Shown: piece after piece, positions 10,840 to 22,180 of the stretch
Layout: the number at the start of each line of letters is the position of its first letter
Numbering within the stretch: position 1 is the first letter of the stretch
Assembly: GCF_902459505.1 (NCBI RefSeq)
Contig: NC_047084.1
Coordinates: 311,689,963 to 311,753,962, forward strand
Direction of reading: 5' to 3'
DNA length: 64,000 nt
Source: Geotrypetes seraphini
Lineage: Eukaryota > Chordata > Amphibia > Gymnophiona > Dermophiidae
The notes under the pieces: generated by a model
What the model was told of the DNA's origin: nothing
Databases searched by the model: none
The model's input: the letters and a program-made list of their open reading frames with translations, nothing else
Translations under genes and position numbers: made by a program

Positions 10840-11925
10840 GGCCTAGATTCACTAACCTTACTGATCGTGTCCCGACCAGTTTGTGACCCCGACCTGATTC
10901 ACTAACCTTCCTCCCGATTCGATCCGCACACGATCTGATCCATGCATGCAAATGAGGGGAAATGGCATGCAAAGTAGGAAGGCAGCGATTCACTAAACAA
11001 AATCAGGAACACTGACTGGACTGGCCGATCAAAAAAGAAGCGACTGCTGGGGGACCAGTCGCTCACGACTTTTCCGACTGTCCTGCTCTCTGCTGCCCTG
11101 CTTCTCTGCCACCCTTCCCTGCAGTGTGAGCCCTTTCTTCCTTTCAAAGCCGTGGATTAAAACCACGGGTTCGCGAGTAACCTGCAACCAAAAAGGTTTA
11201 GGATGAGCAGGTTACATTTCCTCCCCCCCCTCCCCGACCTTCAGCCCTTCCTTTTATTTTTGGCTACATTGTTTCCTATGACTCACAGGGCAGAAGCGTG
11301 TTCTGTTCCAAAGCCGCCCCCCCCTTCCTTCCTCGCTTGTGCAGAGAGCAAGCGCATGCGCAGACCATCTACAGGCAAAGAAGATCTGCGCATGCATCAG
11401 GATCGCTCTGGGGTCGCTGTGAGGCGTGCCTCTGATCGGAGCAATTTGTATGAGGAGGCTTGGTGAATCGGTCGCCGGAAAGAATCGGCCACGGATCGAA
11501 TCGCTTAGGCATCCTTCCGCCACTAATCCCTCTATCCTTCCTCGCCCAAACGCCTGCTACCACCAGATCCGCCCACAGACATAAACTATCCTTCCCCTCT
11601 CTACGTGGCATCCCCCACGCAGGCAAACTGGGAAGATCCCTCCTCTCCAAAATCACGGGCCTCTGGAACGATCTCACTATCCCGCTGCGAAACCTGGGCT
11701 CCCTCCAGCTGTTCCGGAAACAACTGAAAACCTGGCTTTTCTCTAATATATAACATCTCCTTCCTACTTCCCCCTTTTCATATGCCCTTGTAAACTCTCT
11801 CTCCCCTCTTCTTGTATTTTTAAGCTTTGTAAACCGTGTCGAGCTCCGCTTGCGTGGAGATGATGCGGTATATAAACTTAAGGCTTAGTTTAGTTTAGTT
11901 TAGGTAAGTTTAGTGAATCTAGCCC
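10840..11925. mobile_element. MITE with GGCCTAGATTCACTAA ends, carrying a LINE insertion
   Basis: GGCCTAGATTCACTAAC at the left mirrors TTAGTGAATCTAGCCC at the right. The interior repeats the ATTCACTAA phrase and GATCG-rich palindromes. The 3' half is interrupted by an L2-like LINE tail (about 11490-11902). The target duplication is ambiguous (perhaps AAT). Confidence 0.6.
11490..11902 (+). mobile_element. L2-like LINE 3' end
   Basis: The plus frame at 11460-11753 carries a typical LINE C-terminus: KITGLWNDLTIPLRNLGSLQ then FRKQLKTWLFSNI and stop. It is followed by a 3' UTR with GTGGAGATGATGCGGTATA and a terminal TTTAG microsatellite, the usual form of L2-group tails. Only the last 90 or so codons remain. 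Confidence 0.65.
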
Positions 11926-12287
11926 AATCTCATTCCACTTGGCACATAAACATAGATAATAACAGCAAATAAAGCTGTAAAAGTTCTCTTTGAAATTCCA
12001 AGTGGTTGCTGAAAAATAGCAAAAAACCTCTAGGGGGATACCTTATTTTCCCCCTTACCCCTTTTGTAATTGATGCATAACTATTAGCACCTACTTTATT
12101 TAATTGCCCTTTTGGTGGTTGGCTTAAGGTGACATAGAACCCAATATTAGAGGAAGTTGCATCTCATTCTCTCAGGACATTGTCATTGCAGAGCCTGGAT
12201 AATTAAGATAGAGAATTCCTTTTTTTTTTTTTTTTTCTCACATAAAACTCTAAAAATTTCATTTATTTATTCACAGCAAACGCTTAC

Positions 12288-12478
12288 CTGGCAACCTACA
12301 TTTCCAAACTTCCAACTTCCGTGTAAGTCAGAAGCAGCAGACATGGGATACCCAACACCACTGACTCCGATGTCAGTAAATGCTAGGTTCATAATGATTG
12401 CATTTGTTACTGTGCGAAGTTCTTTATACTTAATGAAGATTCCTAGCACAGCTATGTTACTAAGGAGACTGATCACTC
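12288..12478 (-). CDS. RRH: RRH (peropsin) coding exon 2
   Basis: Peropsin is a retinal-binding opsin-family receptor of retinal pigment epithelium membranes. This 191-nt exon covers the end of TM1 through the start of TM3: VISLLSNIAVLGIFIKYKEL, TNAIIMNLAFTDIG (TM2, with the conserved Asp) and GSWKFGNVGCQ, where the Cys forms the extracellular disulfide of opsins. Human peropsin from memory reads nearly the same (GIFIKYKELRT, YPMSAASDL). A polypyrimidine acceptor ends CTCTTTTCAG at 12479, and a GTAAGC donor follows the CAG Gln codon at 12287. Exon 1 ends one base into a Gly codon and this exon supplies the other two, so the two exons join in frame (111 codons). Exon 3 (the VYAGLNIFFG-type start) was looked for to the left and not seen. 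Confidence 0.93.
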
Positions 12479-12810
12479 CTGAAAAGAGACAGAAACCGAA
12501 ATGACCTTGATCCGTTAATTTCAAAAGCAAACGTAACATTGGTGTTTAACATTGCAAATCTCGCGAGGCTGACATTCCAAAAGTACCTATGCAGTTAAAG
12601 TACATGCAGCTGTACCGTTGAATGCTGACCTCTGTGTACTCGTATTTTGGAGAATGTGGTACACTTACACAGTAACTGTGTGCACATCCTCCTGTATAGT
12701 ATAACACTAACGCACCTATTACACAGCTCCCCTGCCATTTGTGGGATGCTTTGTTGATAGATCAGACAGGATAGTGAAAAATATATATCAACTGTATAGA
12801 AAACAAGAAC

Positions 12811-15026
12811 TACAATAGGTTGATGATAATAGATAATCCTAAATGGAGGAAAAGATCTCAGATAAACCACTAAGGGAACATGTATTTTTTCTCCCTTAAT
12901 TATGTGGTATTGGGTTTCTTTCATCGATCAAAAAACCTCCACTAATTACAAAATTGCTAGCCATTATAATATTTTTTATAATTTTAACTTTTTATATATA
13001 AATTCTGAAATTAATGGCAGCTTATTTAACATTTTGAATTGACATTCATGGTATTTACCATAAGCAAACAGCAGAAAAAATTATTACTTATCTGCAACTG
13101 AAGAGATAGGTTAAAGTGCTCGGGTGCTCCAATAAAGTGCAGAAATGTCAGTGCTAGAAAAAATTGCACAAAAGATAAAGTGCAAAGTGCTGGTTAGTAT
13201 TGCACAATATAACAGCTAATACTGCTGATAAAACATACAAAAGAGAAGAACACTTATCTGCAAAAAAACAGATCCGAAGAGCAAGTAAAGTGCAGTGTGC
13301 TCAAAGGCAAATCAACTGATAAGAACATAAGAACATAAGCAGTGCCTCCGCCGGGTCAGACCATAGGTCCATCCTGCCCAGCAGTCCGCTCCCGCGGCGG
13401 CCCAAACAGGTCACGACCTGTCTGAATCACCAGAAGGGGCACCCTTGCCACCTTGGTTTCTCATTGAAGTCCTATCTTCCCATCAAAGTCCTAACCCTCC
13501 GGTCTTGCACATGCACGACCTGGTTGGCTTTCTATACTTATTACCTGGTTAGCTTTCTATACTTGTGTTACATCCCAGCACCTCTCTCAGTATCCCACGA
13601 TCCCTTTATCCCTCAGGAATCCGTCCAATCCCTGTTTGAATCCTTGTATCGTACTCTGCCTGATCACTTCCTCCGGTAGCGCATTCCATGTGTCCATGAC
13701 CCTTTGGGTGAAGAAAAACTTCCTTGCATTTGTTTTGAACCTATCTCCTTTCAGTTTCTCCGAATGCCCCCTCGTACCTGTTGTCCCCCTCAGTCTGAAG
13801 AATGTCCCTATCCACCCTCTCTATGCCCCTCATGATCTTGAAGGTCTCTATCATATCTCCCCTGAGCCTCCTTTTTTCCAGAGAGAAGAGCCCCAGCCTA
13901 TCCAATCTCTCGGCGTATGGGCAGTGTTCCAGCCCTCTTACCAGTTTCGTTGCTCTCCTTTGGACTCTCTCAAGTACCGCCATGTCCTTCTTGAGGTGCG
14001 GCGACCAATACTGAACGCAGTATTCCAGATGTGGACGCACCATCGCTCGATACAATGGCATGATGACTTCCCGCGTCCTGGTAGTTATGCCCCTCTTTAT
14101 GATGCCCAGCATCCTGTTGGCTTTTTTTGAGGCTGCATCTGCACTGTGCAGATGGCTTCAGTGATGCATACACCAGCACACCCAAGTCTCTCTCAAGTCT
14201 GCTGTCTCCCAACAATGCCCCCCCCAATTTGTAGTGGAACAACGGGTTCTTTTTCCCTATATGCATGACCTTGCATTTTTCCACGTTAAAGCGCATTTGC
14301 CATTTGTTTGCCCAGTCTTCCAGCTTGTCCAGGTCCTCACACTCCTCCCTGGACCTAACTCTGCCGCACAGTTTGGTATCGTCTGCAAATTTTATAACCT
14401 CGCACTTTGCCTCCTTTTCCAGGTCATTGATAAATATGTTGAAGAGTAACGGCCCCAGCACCGATCCCTGTGGCACACCGCTCGTGACTCCCTGCCAGTC
14501 AGAATATTGGCCCTTTACTCCGACCCTCTGCAGTCTGCCCGACAACCAGTGCTTGATCCATCTGTGCACATCCCCTCCCACCCTCTCTCAGTTCTTTTGT
14601 ATGTTTTATCAGCAGTATTAGCTGTTATATTGTGCAATACTAACCAGCACTTTGCACTTTATCTTTTGTGCAATTTTTTCTAGCACTGACATTTCTGCAC
14701 TTTATTGGAGCACCCGAGCACTTTAACCTATCTCTTCAGTTGCAGATAAGTAATAATTTTTTCTGCTGTTTGCTTATGGTAAATACCATGAATGTCAATT
14801 CAAAATGATAAATAAGCTGCCATTAATTTCAGAATTTATATATAAAAAGTTAAAAATATAAAAAATATTATAATGGCTAGCAATTTTGTAATTAATGGAG
14901 GTTTTTTGATCGATGAAAGAAACCCAATACCACATAATTAAGGGAGAAAAAATACATGTTCCCTTAGTGGTTTATCTGAGATCTTTTCCTCCATTTAGGA
15001 TTATCTATTATCATCAACCTATTGTA
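12811..15026. repeat. 434-bp near-perfect inverted duplication with a CR1 in the loop
   Basis: Arm 12811-13244 reappears inverted at 14593-15026. The arms have the same length and only a few mismatches by eye, about 99 percent identity. The 1.35-kb spacer is about 75 bp of unique sequence plus a CR1 (about 13320-14590). Mirror-image frames on opposite strands (MKETQYHIIKGEKIH at both ends) are a by-product and not genes. It lies in RRH intron 1, so a transcript could form a long hairpin. Confidence 0.9.
13320..14590 (-). mobile_element. CR1 LINE, 5'-truncated
   Basis: Minus-strand RT pieces: WIKHWLSGRLQRVGVKGQYS, GVPQGSVLGPLLFNIFINDL, IKFADDTKLCG (catalytic FADD), RFNVEKCKVMHIG. After a frameshift near 14130 come [55 protein letters not shown] and [11 protein letters not shown]. 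The 3' tail ends in the ATAAGAACATAAG-type repeat at 13320. It sits in the loop of the inverted duplication. Confidence 0.85.
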
Positions 15027-15262
15027 ATTCATGCTTTGTTGATACCCAGAAAGCAAAAACAGGCTAACCTCCTTGATAAAGGTTTGCAAGGAGCAACCAC
15101 ATAGGAGAAATTGTATGGCGAATGAGAAAGGAAGAATGCGCATGGCTCACTTTGGATGTACAGTATTTAAAAAAAAAAAATCTGCTACTTAACATGATTA
15201 AATGATAGCATTCAGAGCCTTGGGTAAAATATACAGCAAATTGTGAATGACCAGATTTGTAC

Positions 15263-15544
15263 TAGAGAATGGCACAGGGACACATTTTCCCCCCGTCGCC
15301 ACAGGAACTCATTTTTCCATCCCATCCCGGCGAGTTCTTTTCCTGCCCCTGCCCCATTCCTGCAATCTCTGTCCTCATCTGCACAAGCCTCAAAGACTTT
15401 AAAATCTTAAGTGTTCGAGGCTTGTGCAGTTCAGGCAGAGCTTATAGGAATGGGACAGAGATAGCGACAAAATTTGTGCGGATGGGATGGGGAAATTGAG
15501 TTCCTGCGGGGATGGGGACAAATTTGTCCCCGTGTCATTCTCTA
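15263..15544. mobile_element. hAT MITE (TAGAGAATGGCAC family)
   Basis: The ends TAGAGAATGGCAC and GTGTCATTCTCTA are flanked by a perfect ATTTGTAC 8-bp duplication (15255-15262 and 15545-15552). The interior is a palindrome centred near 15405 (GCACAAGCCTC / GAGGCTTGTGC). Confidence 0.88.
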
Positions 15545-16021
15545 ATTTGTACATCCATTTTCCAACCTCGACATCTGAACCAAAATCAGGTTTTAAAATT
15601 ATGCAGAGAATTTGGTCACTTCTGAATTCTGAATGGCAGCATCACATTATGCAGCTATTAAATTTTGTTACCATATAACTCATATATACTTCAGCATGAT
15701 TATTTAAACAGAGCTCAGTTGCCCCTTAATTCACTCGTCTCATTTGTTAAAATGCAATGGCAAATTCTACTGATGCTAGTAGAGGCTGTTAGTTAGCCCC
15801 AGGGTACTGTGTATTCATTTTTAGGTGATTTTCCAGATAGTCCATAAAAATCTACATTAGAAATACTGACCTGATTTTGACTAAATGAATCCAAATCTCT
15901 CTCAATAGTCCTGGCTTCCTTGGAAATGTTTCCTGAATTATGTAATTGTGGAAGTGCCTTTAGTAAGAGTTTCTACTCATGTGCCTCTTAGTGAAATCAT
16001 TAAATTGTGCTTGTTTTAGAG

Positions 16022-17313
16022 CAGTGGTCTCAAACTCGCGGCCCGCCAGGTACTATTTTGAGGCCCTCGGTATGTTTATCATAACCACAAAAGTAAATTA
16101 AAACAGTTTCTTGATCATATGTCTCTTTAGCTATAAATGACAATATTATTATTAAAACTTAGCCAAAAGGAAAGATTTATAAACTATTATAAACTATAAA
16201 GAGTTTTACCTCATGCATAAGAACATAAGAAGCGCCATCTCCGGATCAGACCTTCGGTCCATCAAGTCCGGCGATCCGCACACGCGGAGGCCCTGCCAGG
16301 TATACACCTGGCTTATTTTATAGCCAACCATATCTTTATATGCCTCTCTCAAGGAGATATGCATCTAGTTTGCTTTTGAAGCCTAGGACTGTCAATTCCG
16401 CAATAATCTCCCCTGGGAGAGTATTCCAGATGTCAACCACTCTCTGTGTGAAGCAGAACTTCCTGATATTAGTCCTGAACTTGTCCCCCCTTAGCTTCAT
16501 TTCATGTCCTCTTGTCCGTGTCAAATTGGACAATGTAAATAATCTTCTCTGCTCTATTTTGTCGATTCCTTTCAGTATTTTGAAGGTCTCGATCATATCC
16601 CCACGCAGTCTCCTTTTCTCAAGGGAGAACAATCCCAGTGTTTTAAGTCGATCCTCATATTCCAGTTTCTCCATACCCTTCACTAGTTTAGTTGCTCATC
16701 TCTGCACCCTCTCCAGCAGTTTTATATCCTTCTTTAGGTAGGGAGACCAATGTTGGACGCAGTATTCCAAGTGAGGTCTGACCATTGCCCTATAAAGCGG
16801 CATTATAACTTTCTCCGATCTACTCGAGATTCCTTTCTTTATCATGCCCAACATTCTATTTGCCTTCTTTGCCGCTGCTGCGCATTGTGCCGACGGCTTC
16901 AGGGTCCTATCTATCAGTACACCCAGGTCCCTTTCTTGTTCACTTTTTCCCAGAGTTGCACCTGACATTCTGTACTCGTATTCCTTATTCTTACTGCCTA
17001 AATGCATTACCTTGCATTTCTCCACGTTGAACTTCATCTGCCATTTCTCCGCCCATTTTTCTAACCGACACAAATCGCTCTGGAGTTCCTCACTATCCTC
17101 CTGCGATCTGATTGCCCGGCAGAGTTTTGTGTCGTCTGCAAACTTGATGATCTCACTGGATGTTCCGTTTTCCAGGTCATTGATATAAATATTAAAAAGG
17201 ATCGGCCCATTTGTCATTTCTTTAATAAGACATTAACTATTTTTTCTGAGGTCCTCCAAGTACCTAAAAATCCAAAATGTGGCCCTGCAAAGGGTTTGAG
17301 TTTGAGACCAATG
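16022..17313. mobile_element. hAT MITE carrying a CR1 insertion
   Basis: CAGTGGTCTCAAACTC and GAGTTTGAGACCAATG are flanked by a perfect TTTTAGAG 8-bp duplication (16014-16021 and 17314-17321). An empty copy of the same element at 33453-33761, in the opposite orientation, shows that about 990 bp here (16218-17212) is an inserted CR1. Confidence 0.9.
16218..17212 (-). mobile_element. CR1 LINE, 5'-truncated
   Basis: Minus frames give [89 protein letters not shown], then (after a frame change near 16690) [27 protein letters not shown] and FCFTQRVVDIWNTLPGEI. The tail is at 16218. Few breaks make it a young copy, younger than its hAT host. Confidence 0.87.
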
Positions 17314-17559
17314 TTTTAGAGGACAGCAGAGCTGACATCACCAGTGAGAGCAGGAAAAATGCCTGTCTACCCTGTTTCCTCATGTACTGGGAGGGGGGAG
17401 AAAGAAGGGTCATTTTCTGCCAGTGGTGAATTTTCCTTCATGTAGATGTATATCTGTGCAGCTCTTGTGACTTTTCCATGCAATCTGGCATTAAAATACA
17501 CTGTTCATTTAAAATATGACCCAATAAACACAGTGTGGTATAAACAAACAATAATCACA

Positions 17560-18165
17560 TCACATGTGGTGCAATAGATGGAGACTTCACCAAACACAAA
17601 CCAACCCAATATAGCCCAGCAAACACAAACCAACCCAATATAGCCTGCACGAGTTAATTTAAATGCAAAAAAGGAGGAAAAGCCTCAGAAAATGTAGCAC
17701 AAGCCAGCCGCCACAGCGGCTTAAGACCTGCCCCGACAAAACCGCATGGGAATTTAAAAAACCTCTCCTTTTTGCCAAATTCAAAATGACTCTGTGCAAT
17801 GCAATGAATAAGAACCAGATAATAGTGCAAAAACTACTTATCTTGTCCTGTGCAGAGGATCAGCGCACCAACGATGGCCAGCGTTTCACAATTCTATTTT
17901 GCCTCAGGGTGTAGCCGCCAGTCAATCCTCTTTGGGGAGCTCAAACAAACGTCTCTCCCTGCTTTGCACAGTCATTTTGAATTTGGCAAAAAGGAGGTTT
18001 TTATGCCCATGAGGTTTTGTTGGGGCAGGCCTTAAGCCGCTGTGGCGGCTGGCTTGTGCTACATTTTTTGAGGCTTTTTACTCCTTTTTTTTGCATTTAA
18101 ATTAACTCATGCAGGCTATATTGGGCTGGTTTGTGTCTTCATCTATTGCAGCACATTTGGTGAAA
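17560..18165. repeat. foldback repeat beside RRH exon 1
   Basis: Arms of roughly 190 bp are inverted about a centre near 17865. ACAAACCAACCCAATATAGC, AAGCCAGCCGCCACAGCGGC and CCAAATTCAAAATGACT at 17610-17790 recur inverted at 17960-18140. A 26-bp segment near the left end is duplicated in tandem. It ends about 115 bp from the RRH exon 1 donor. Confidence 0.75.
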
Positions 18166-18280
18166 GTGTTATGTTGCATTTAAAATATGACTACAAGTTT
18201 TACACCTGTTTTGGTGAAAATGTTCAACAGTACACTATTTTCAAACAAGATAACTATTTAAGAAAGTAGAATATCCAAAC

Positions 18281-18422
18281 CTGCTGTTATCAAGTAAGAT
18301 GCCACTATGTTGTGCTCAGTCTGTGAGAATGCAGAACGGGTTCTTTTCTCAGTTTCTGACGAGTTGTTGGTCGATTCATTCCCTGGGAGTCTAGATTGGA
18401 AAAACTGGGGAATGTCTTCCAT
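18281..18422 (-). CDS. RRH: RRH (peropsin) coding exon 1
   Basis: The exon opens at an ATG at 18422 and encodes the extracellular N-terminus and the start of TM1: MEDIPQFFQSRLPG, then NESTNNSSETEKR (two N-glycosylation sequons), then AFSQTEHNIVASYLITA. The SQTEHNIVA block is the conserved peropsin signature (human SVFSQTEHNIVATYLIMAG, from memory). The donor GCAG/GTTTGG at 18280 splits a Gly codon and matches the phase of exon 2 5.8 kb away. The first 30 residues are divergent, which is normal for opsin N-termini. No other in-frame ATG lies nearer the conserved block. Intron 1 (12479-18280) is filled with the inverted duplication, two hAT MITEs, two CR1 copies and a foldback. With exon 2 it makes 111 of about 335 expected codons; the gene runs off the window. 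Confidence 0.9.
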
Positions 18423-18720
18423 TGTGAGACTTGCAAGAGTCTTTTAACACTCGCTCAGCAGGCACAGCCTTTTCGGAATGTTTTCAATATAATATGCTGA
18501 CCAAACTGAAAGAGCGACAGAGAAACTAGGCTTTTTTTCCCTTTGAGGATGCTCCCCGTCTCCCCACCCCACGGGATTAATGGGAACTGGGACTAAATGA
18601 GATTCTGTTCCCATGCTTTGACAGTGGGATGAAGGCCAGAACAGAGTTGCTTGTGTGTTCCAGTGAGGTGATTACAATTTCAAGTTGCTGAAAGGATTAA
18701 CAGTCATATGCTGGCCTTTC
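18423..18720 (-). promoter_or_regulatory. RRH: RRH upstream region with two OTX/CRX-type sites
   Basis: Sequence just 5' of the RRH ATG is not an obvious repeat. Two TTAATCC motifs (minus strand; GGATTA on plus at 18574-18579 and 18694-18699) fit the TAATCC core bound by OTX2/CRX, regulators of pigment epithelium and photoreceptor genes. A GC-rich patch with CCCCGTCTCCCC lies between. No TATA box can be assigned. The regulatory role is inferred from position and motif only. Confidence 0.4.
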
Positions 18721-19323
18721 AATCACATTAATTATATAACACTGTTTTAAAAATGCAAAATCCGTTAAAAAAAAAAAAAAAATTACATCTTAGTGCTATA
18801 TTGTGAATGATGACTATAGCATGCCAAAAAAAACAGAATAGTCTCAAAGGAGAGCAGAACACACCCAAAAGCCTATTATTTAATTAATTAATTAATTAAT
18901 TAAACAGACAGATAGCTATAACCCACTTAGATTTTTTATAGAGAATGTGGGAGAGCAAACATTCATAAACTTCAAGACATACAGACAACATACATTAAAA
19001 AACCATATAGAAATTTAAGATTTTTTACAGCCCATTCCAAAGCATATGTTTGCTGAAACAAAAAAAAACTTTGAGATGTTTTCTAAAAGGCATGATTGCT
19101 GATGCTTAATCGTAGAAGCAAGATAAACGGTAAGAAGGATTTGGCAAATGTATTCTTGCACTAGCAGATTATAGCCAGCTGCCCTTCCCCTCCTCACCCT
19201 CCCTCTCCGCAGCAACTGTGGAAAAAGTAACTAAACAGGTGTTAATATTATAAAAGGGCATCCAGGCAATCAAGGCACATGGCTGTGCAGTATATATTGC
19301 ACCTAGCCCCCCAATTCTATAAA
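18721..19323. other. intergenic sequence, GAR1 to RRH
   Basis: No gene is seen. An A-run near 18767 and an (ATTA)n simple repeat at about 18880-18903 are the only clear features. Confidence 0.5.
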
Positions 19324-19515
19324 CCAGTGTTTCTCAACTCGGTCCTGGAACCCCCTTGCCAGTCAGGTTTTCAGGATATCCACACTGAATTTGCATAATC
19401 TTGTTTACATACACTGCCTTCATTATATGCAAATGACTTTCATGCATATTCATTGTGTATATCTTGAAAACCTGACTGGCAAGGGGGTACTCCAGGACTG
19501 AGTTGAGAAACACTG
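19324..19515. mobile_element. hAT (Charlie-like) MITE
   Basis: CAGTGTTTCTCAACTC and GAGTTGAGAAACACTG form 16-bp inverted ends, and homology between the arms continues (CCTTGCCAGTCAGGTTTTCA mirrored by CCTGACTGGCAAGG). The 8-bp flanks do not match, so the copy is old or its duplication has decayed. Confidence 0.7.
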
Positions 19516-20889
19516 CAAAAAAGTAACTAAAACATAGGTAGAGGAACATGGTGCATAGAACCTGTCAATCTTCAATGGATATTGTCTCTGAAAGCGTTTC
19601 AGGCCATTGTGAGAAGATGGGGGTCATCAGACATTCGACTTCATGGCAACTGCAAAGAACAAGAAGGTTGACTAGTTCTTCAGTCACAGATACAAGCCTG
19701 GAAATGCAGGGCTAGACGCCCTGGTTCAACCATGGCCAGAGACTGGGCTACTGCATGTGTTTCTCCCTTGTCCCATGATAGGTCAGGTGATCCGTCAGAT
19801 AGCTCATCACATGGTAACAGCTAAAAAAGAAAGATCAATATATCAAAGACAGGTGCAGAGAGAGAATGAAACAAGACAGGAGAGAGGAGAAAAGGCATAT
19901 GGACAGCAACCACTAGAAAGAGAATTATCAGAAGACACAGGAAAGCAGAAGTGACAAAATGGGACCAACATGATGGAAAAATAATGTCCAGATAACAAAG
20001 GTAGAAAAAGTGTTTTATTTTAAATTTATTAACCAGAATATGTTAGCTTTGGGATATGTTTATTACATATCTTTGTTTTGTGTTCGGTGGTTTAGCAGAC
20101 AGTGGATGGGGGAAGGGGGAGGGTGGGCAGTGGCCCTGAGCCATCCTGAGATCGGAACCTGCCAGTTGGGCTGCTGGAACATCCTGCAGCAGTTTCATGG
20201 GACTGCTGCTGTAAGTCTTAGAAGCAACTTTTAAGGACAAGGATACTAGTGGGCTTCATTTCTAATCCTGGGGAGGACACCAGACCACCATGTTTTCTTA
20301 AAGTAGGATGTGGGGGAGCTATGGGTGGCTGGGCAGCCTGGAGGTTGCAAATAGTGATTGCAGAGGGGTGTGGATGTTCGGGTTTCAGCTGCAAATGCCA
20401 GTATTTTGGGGGGAGAGGGTGTTCACCTTTAGCCAAAAATGCACTGGCTGAAGCTCAAACCCAGATTTTGGGCTGGTTTCAATACTGAATCTGAACCCAA
20501 AATTCGGTCAGCCTCTAATATGCTATGATCTAACACAATTTCATGATGCTTGATATACAGCTTGTTCATTTGCAGTCGCTAACTCTGTATCAAACAAAAC
20601 CAGATAGCCATCCAATGAGCTAATCCTGGAGGAACAAAAAGCATTTATTTATGTTTTCAGGAAATGATGCAAGACCCCAATAAAACAAAATGTGTGAATG
20701 GTTTATCAAGCTTAATTTCTGGCTTTAGTACCCAAAAATAAAGGTTAACAAAAAATAAGATTATCAATCCAATAAAAAGCTAATGCCTTATTTATTTTTG
20801 TTAACCTTTATTTTTATGCATTCAAATGGGCTAACAACACCACCTTTTCTTCAGCAAGAAATGTATATATGCTATGATATTTGTTATAA
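19516..20889. other. intergenic, no recognised gene
   Basis: Mixed sequence without recognisable coding exons. A G-rich patch at 20100-20440 gives short mirror frames on both strands that I regard as chance. Confidence 0.4.
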
Positions 20890-22079
20890 GAATTTATTTA
20901 ATAAAGCAAATAGAGTTTTCTGATAATCACAGCTTTAATAATGTTTGATGACATTACAACTTAGCTGAAATTTCAATTGAACAGGTCTGGTTTTCTTGTA
21001 AAAAAAAGAAAACGAATAAAAACAAACATGGATTCTAAATATTAGGGCTATCAAAGGCATGTGTAAAGTTAGAGCCGGGAGGGGGGGGGGGGGCAGAAGT
21101 ACTCTAGTATGTGTGACAGAAATCTGAGTGAAAATGTCCAAATGTGAATTTTACAAGGCCACTTTGGCTAAAATTGGAAGTGGCAGGAAGATTTAATAAT
21201 GAAGTCCATGCTATTTTTTTAGGGGGGTGGGGGTTGTCATTGTTTAATGCTCAACAATAAAATTAGATTTCCTAAACTGGTGACCAAATATTACTGACCC
21301 CAGAATCCTAGTCCCTGTCTTCCAAGTCTTTCTGATACAAATATGAACATGCCTTTATCAAAAAGGTTTCCCTCTATTCAAGGGCTAAATTAATAGTACA
21401 GCAAGGCTATAAATATATGCCAAAAACCATATTATAAAAAAGTAAAATACAATGGCATTTACAGATGTAGAGGCAAAACAGCACCAGATATTCATCCACA
21501 GAGAGAGGTGTTTTGGAACTAAATCACAGATTGTAATAACAAATTTGAACATAAATGTCAGTTGCATCCAAGAATTGTGAATATGATCCAGCCAACTTGG
21601 TCTTAGGCAAATACCCAGAATGCAGGCAGGCGTTGCATTTTCAGCTCCTCACTCTAATCACAAATGCACCAAGTCCCAAAATGTCCTGGCTGGTCTGAGC
21701 AGAAGCTTCTTGCCCGGTCACTGTCCTATGGATTACATTCTTACCATTGTGAAAAACTTAAGTCAGGGAACTGCTTGTTTTTGAAATACAGATAGTCTGA
21801 AAAGAACAAAAGATTTTAAAAAGGAGTAAATGTGCTAAAAACTTTTTTTAAAATGTTCAAGTATATTTCCGAATGTTGCATCCATTTCCTAGACTGGTGT
21901 TCTGGCCACCGTTCTGACCACATACTGTCACAGAGCAGAACAATTAACACTGGCAGCATGTTGATATTCCCCGACATCCAATATTCTCTTTAAACTTTGC
22001 CATCCATTGGAAAATGGACACTAAAATAGCTCCTCGCTCAAGAATTTGATTCGGAGTGGTCAAGAAATTTCAATCCATT
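20890..22079 (-). other. GAR1: probable GAR1 3' UTR
   Basis: Following the proposed GAR1 stop at 22080, the minus strand is largely non-repetitive, as expected for a UTR. The first AATAAA on the minus strand falls near 20893-20899, and ATTAAA variants lie near 21194 and 21243. The true cleavage site cannot be fixed from sequence alone. A G14 run at about 21077 and an A-rich patch near 21000 break the region. Confidence 0.4.
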
Positions 22080-22090
22080 TTATCGTCCAC
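22080..22090 (-). CDS. GAR1: GAR1 last coding exon (candidate, 3 codons plus stop)
   Basis: After exon 5, which ends one base into a codon, the next downstream acceptor in the right phase that gives a short Gly/Arg end is TTTATGTATAG/GTGGACGATAA. Joining gives GGT GGA CGA TAA, so the protein would end FRGGGR. Human GAR1 ends FRGRGH, again from a short terminal piece. The joined total is 225 codons including stop, giving 224 residues against 217 in human. The acceptor has only a weak pyrimidine tract, and another acceptor could exist, so this exon is a proposal. Confidence 0.55.
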
Positions 22091-22180
22091 CTATACATAA
22101 AGAAAAGCATCAATCAGCATTCAAGAGAGCTTATATTTCTTTTACTATTCATCCCTGTTATTTCATATTAAGGCACTATG

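Noticed and set aside
1-12287. RRH exons 3-7
   Set aside because: Looked for VDRYLTIC- and NIFFG-type coding sequence on the minus strand; none seen, so the gene is taken to continue outside the window.
12595-15104. MKETQYHIIKGEKIH frames on opposite strands
   Set aside because: Identical because they lie on the two arms of an inverted duplication; no domain and no splice logic.
18767-18903. Poly-A and ATTA runs as a retrotransposon tail
   Set aside because: No coding or UTR sequence of an element precedes them; treated as simple repeats.
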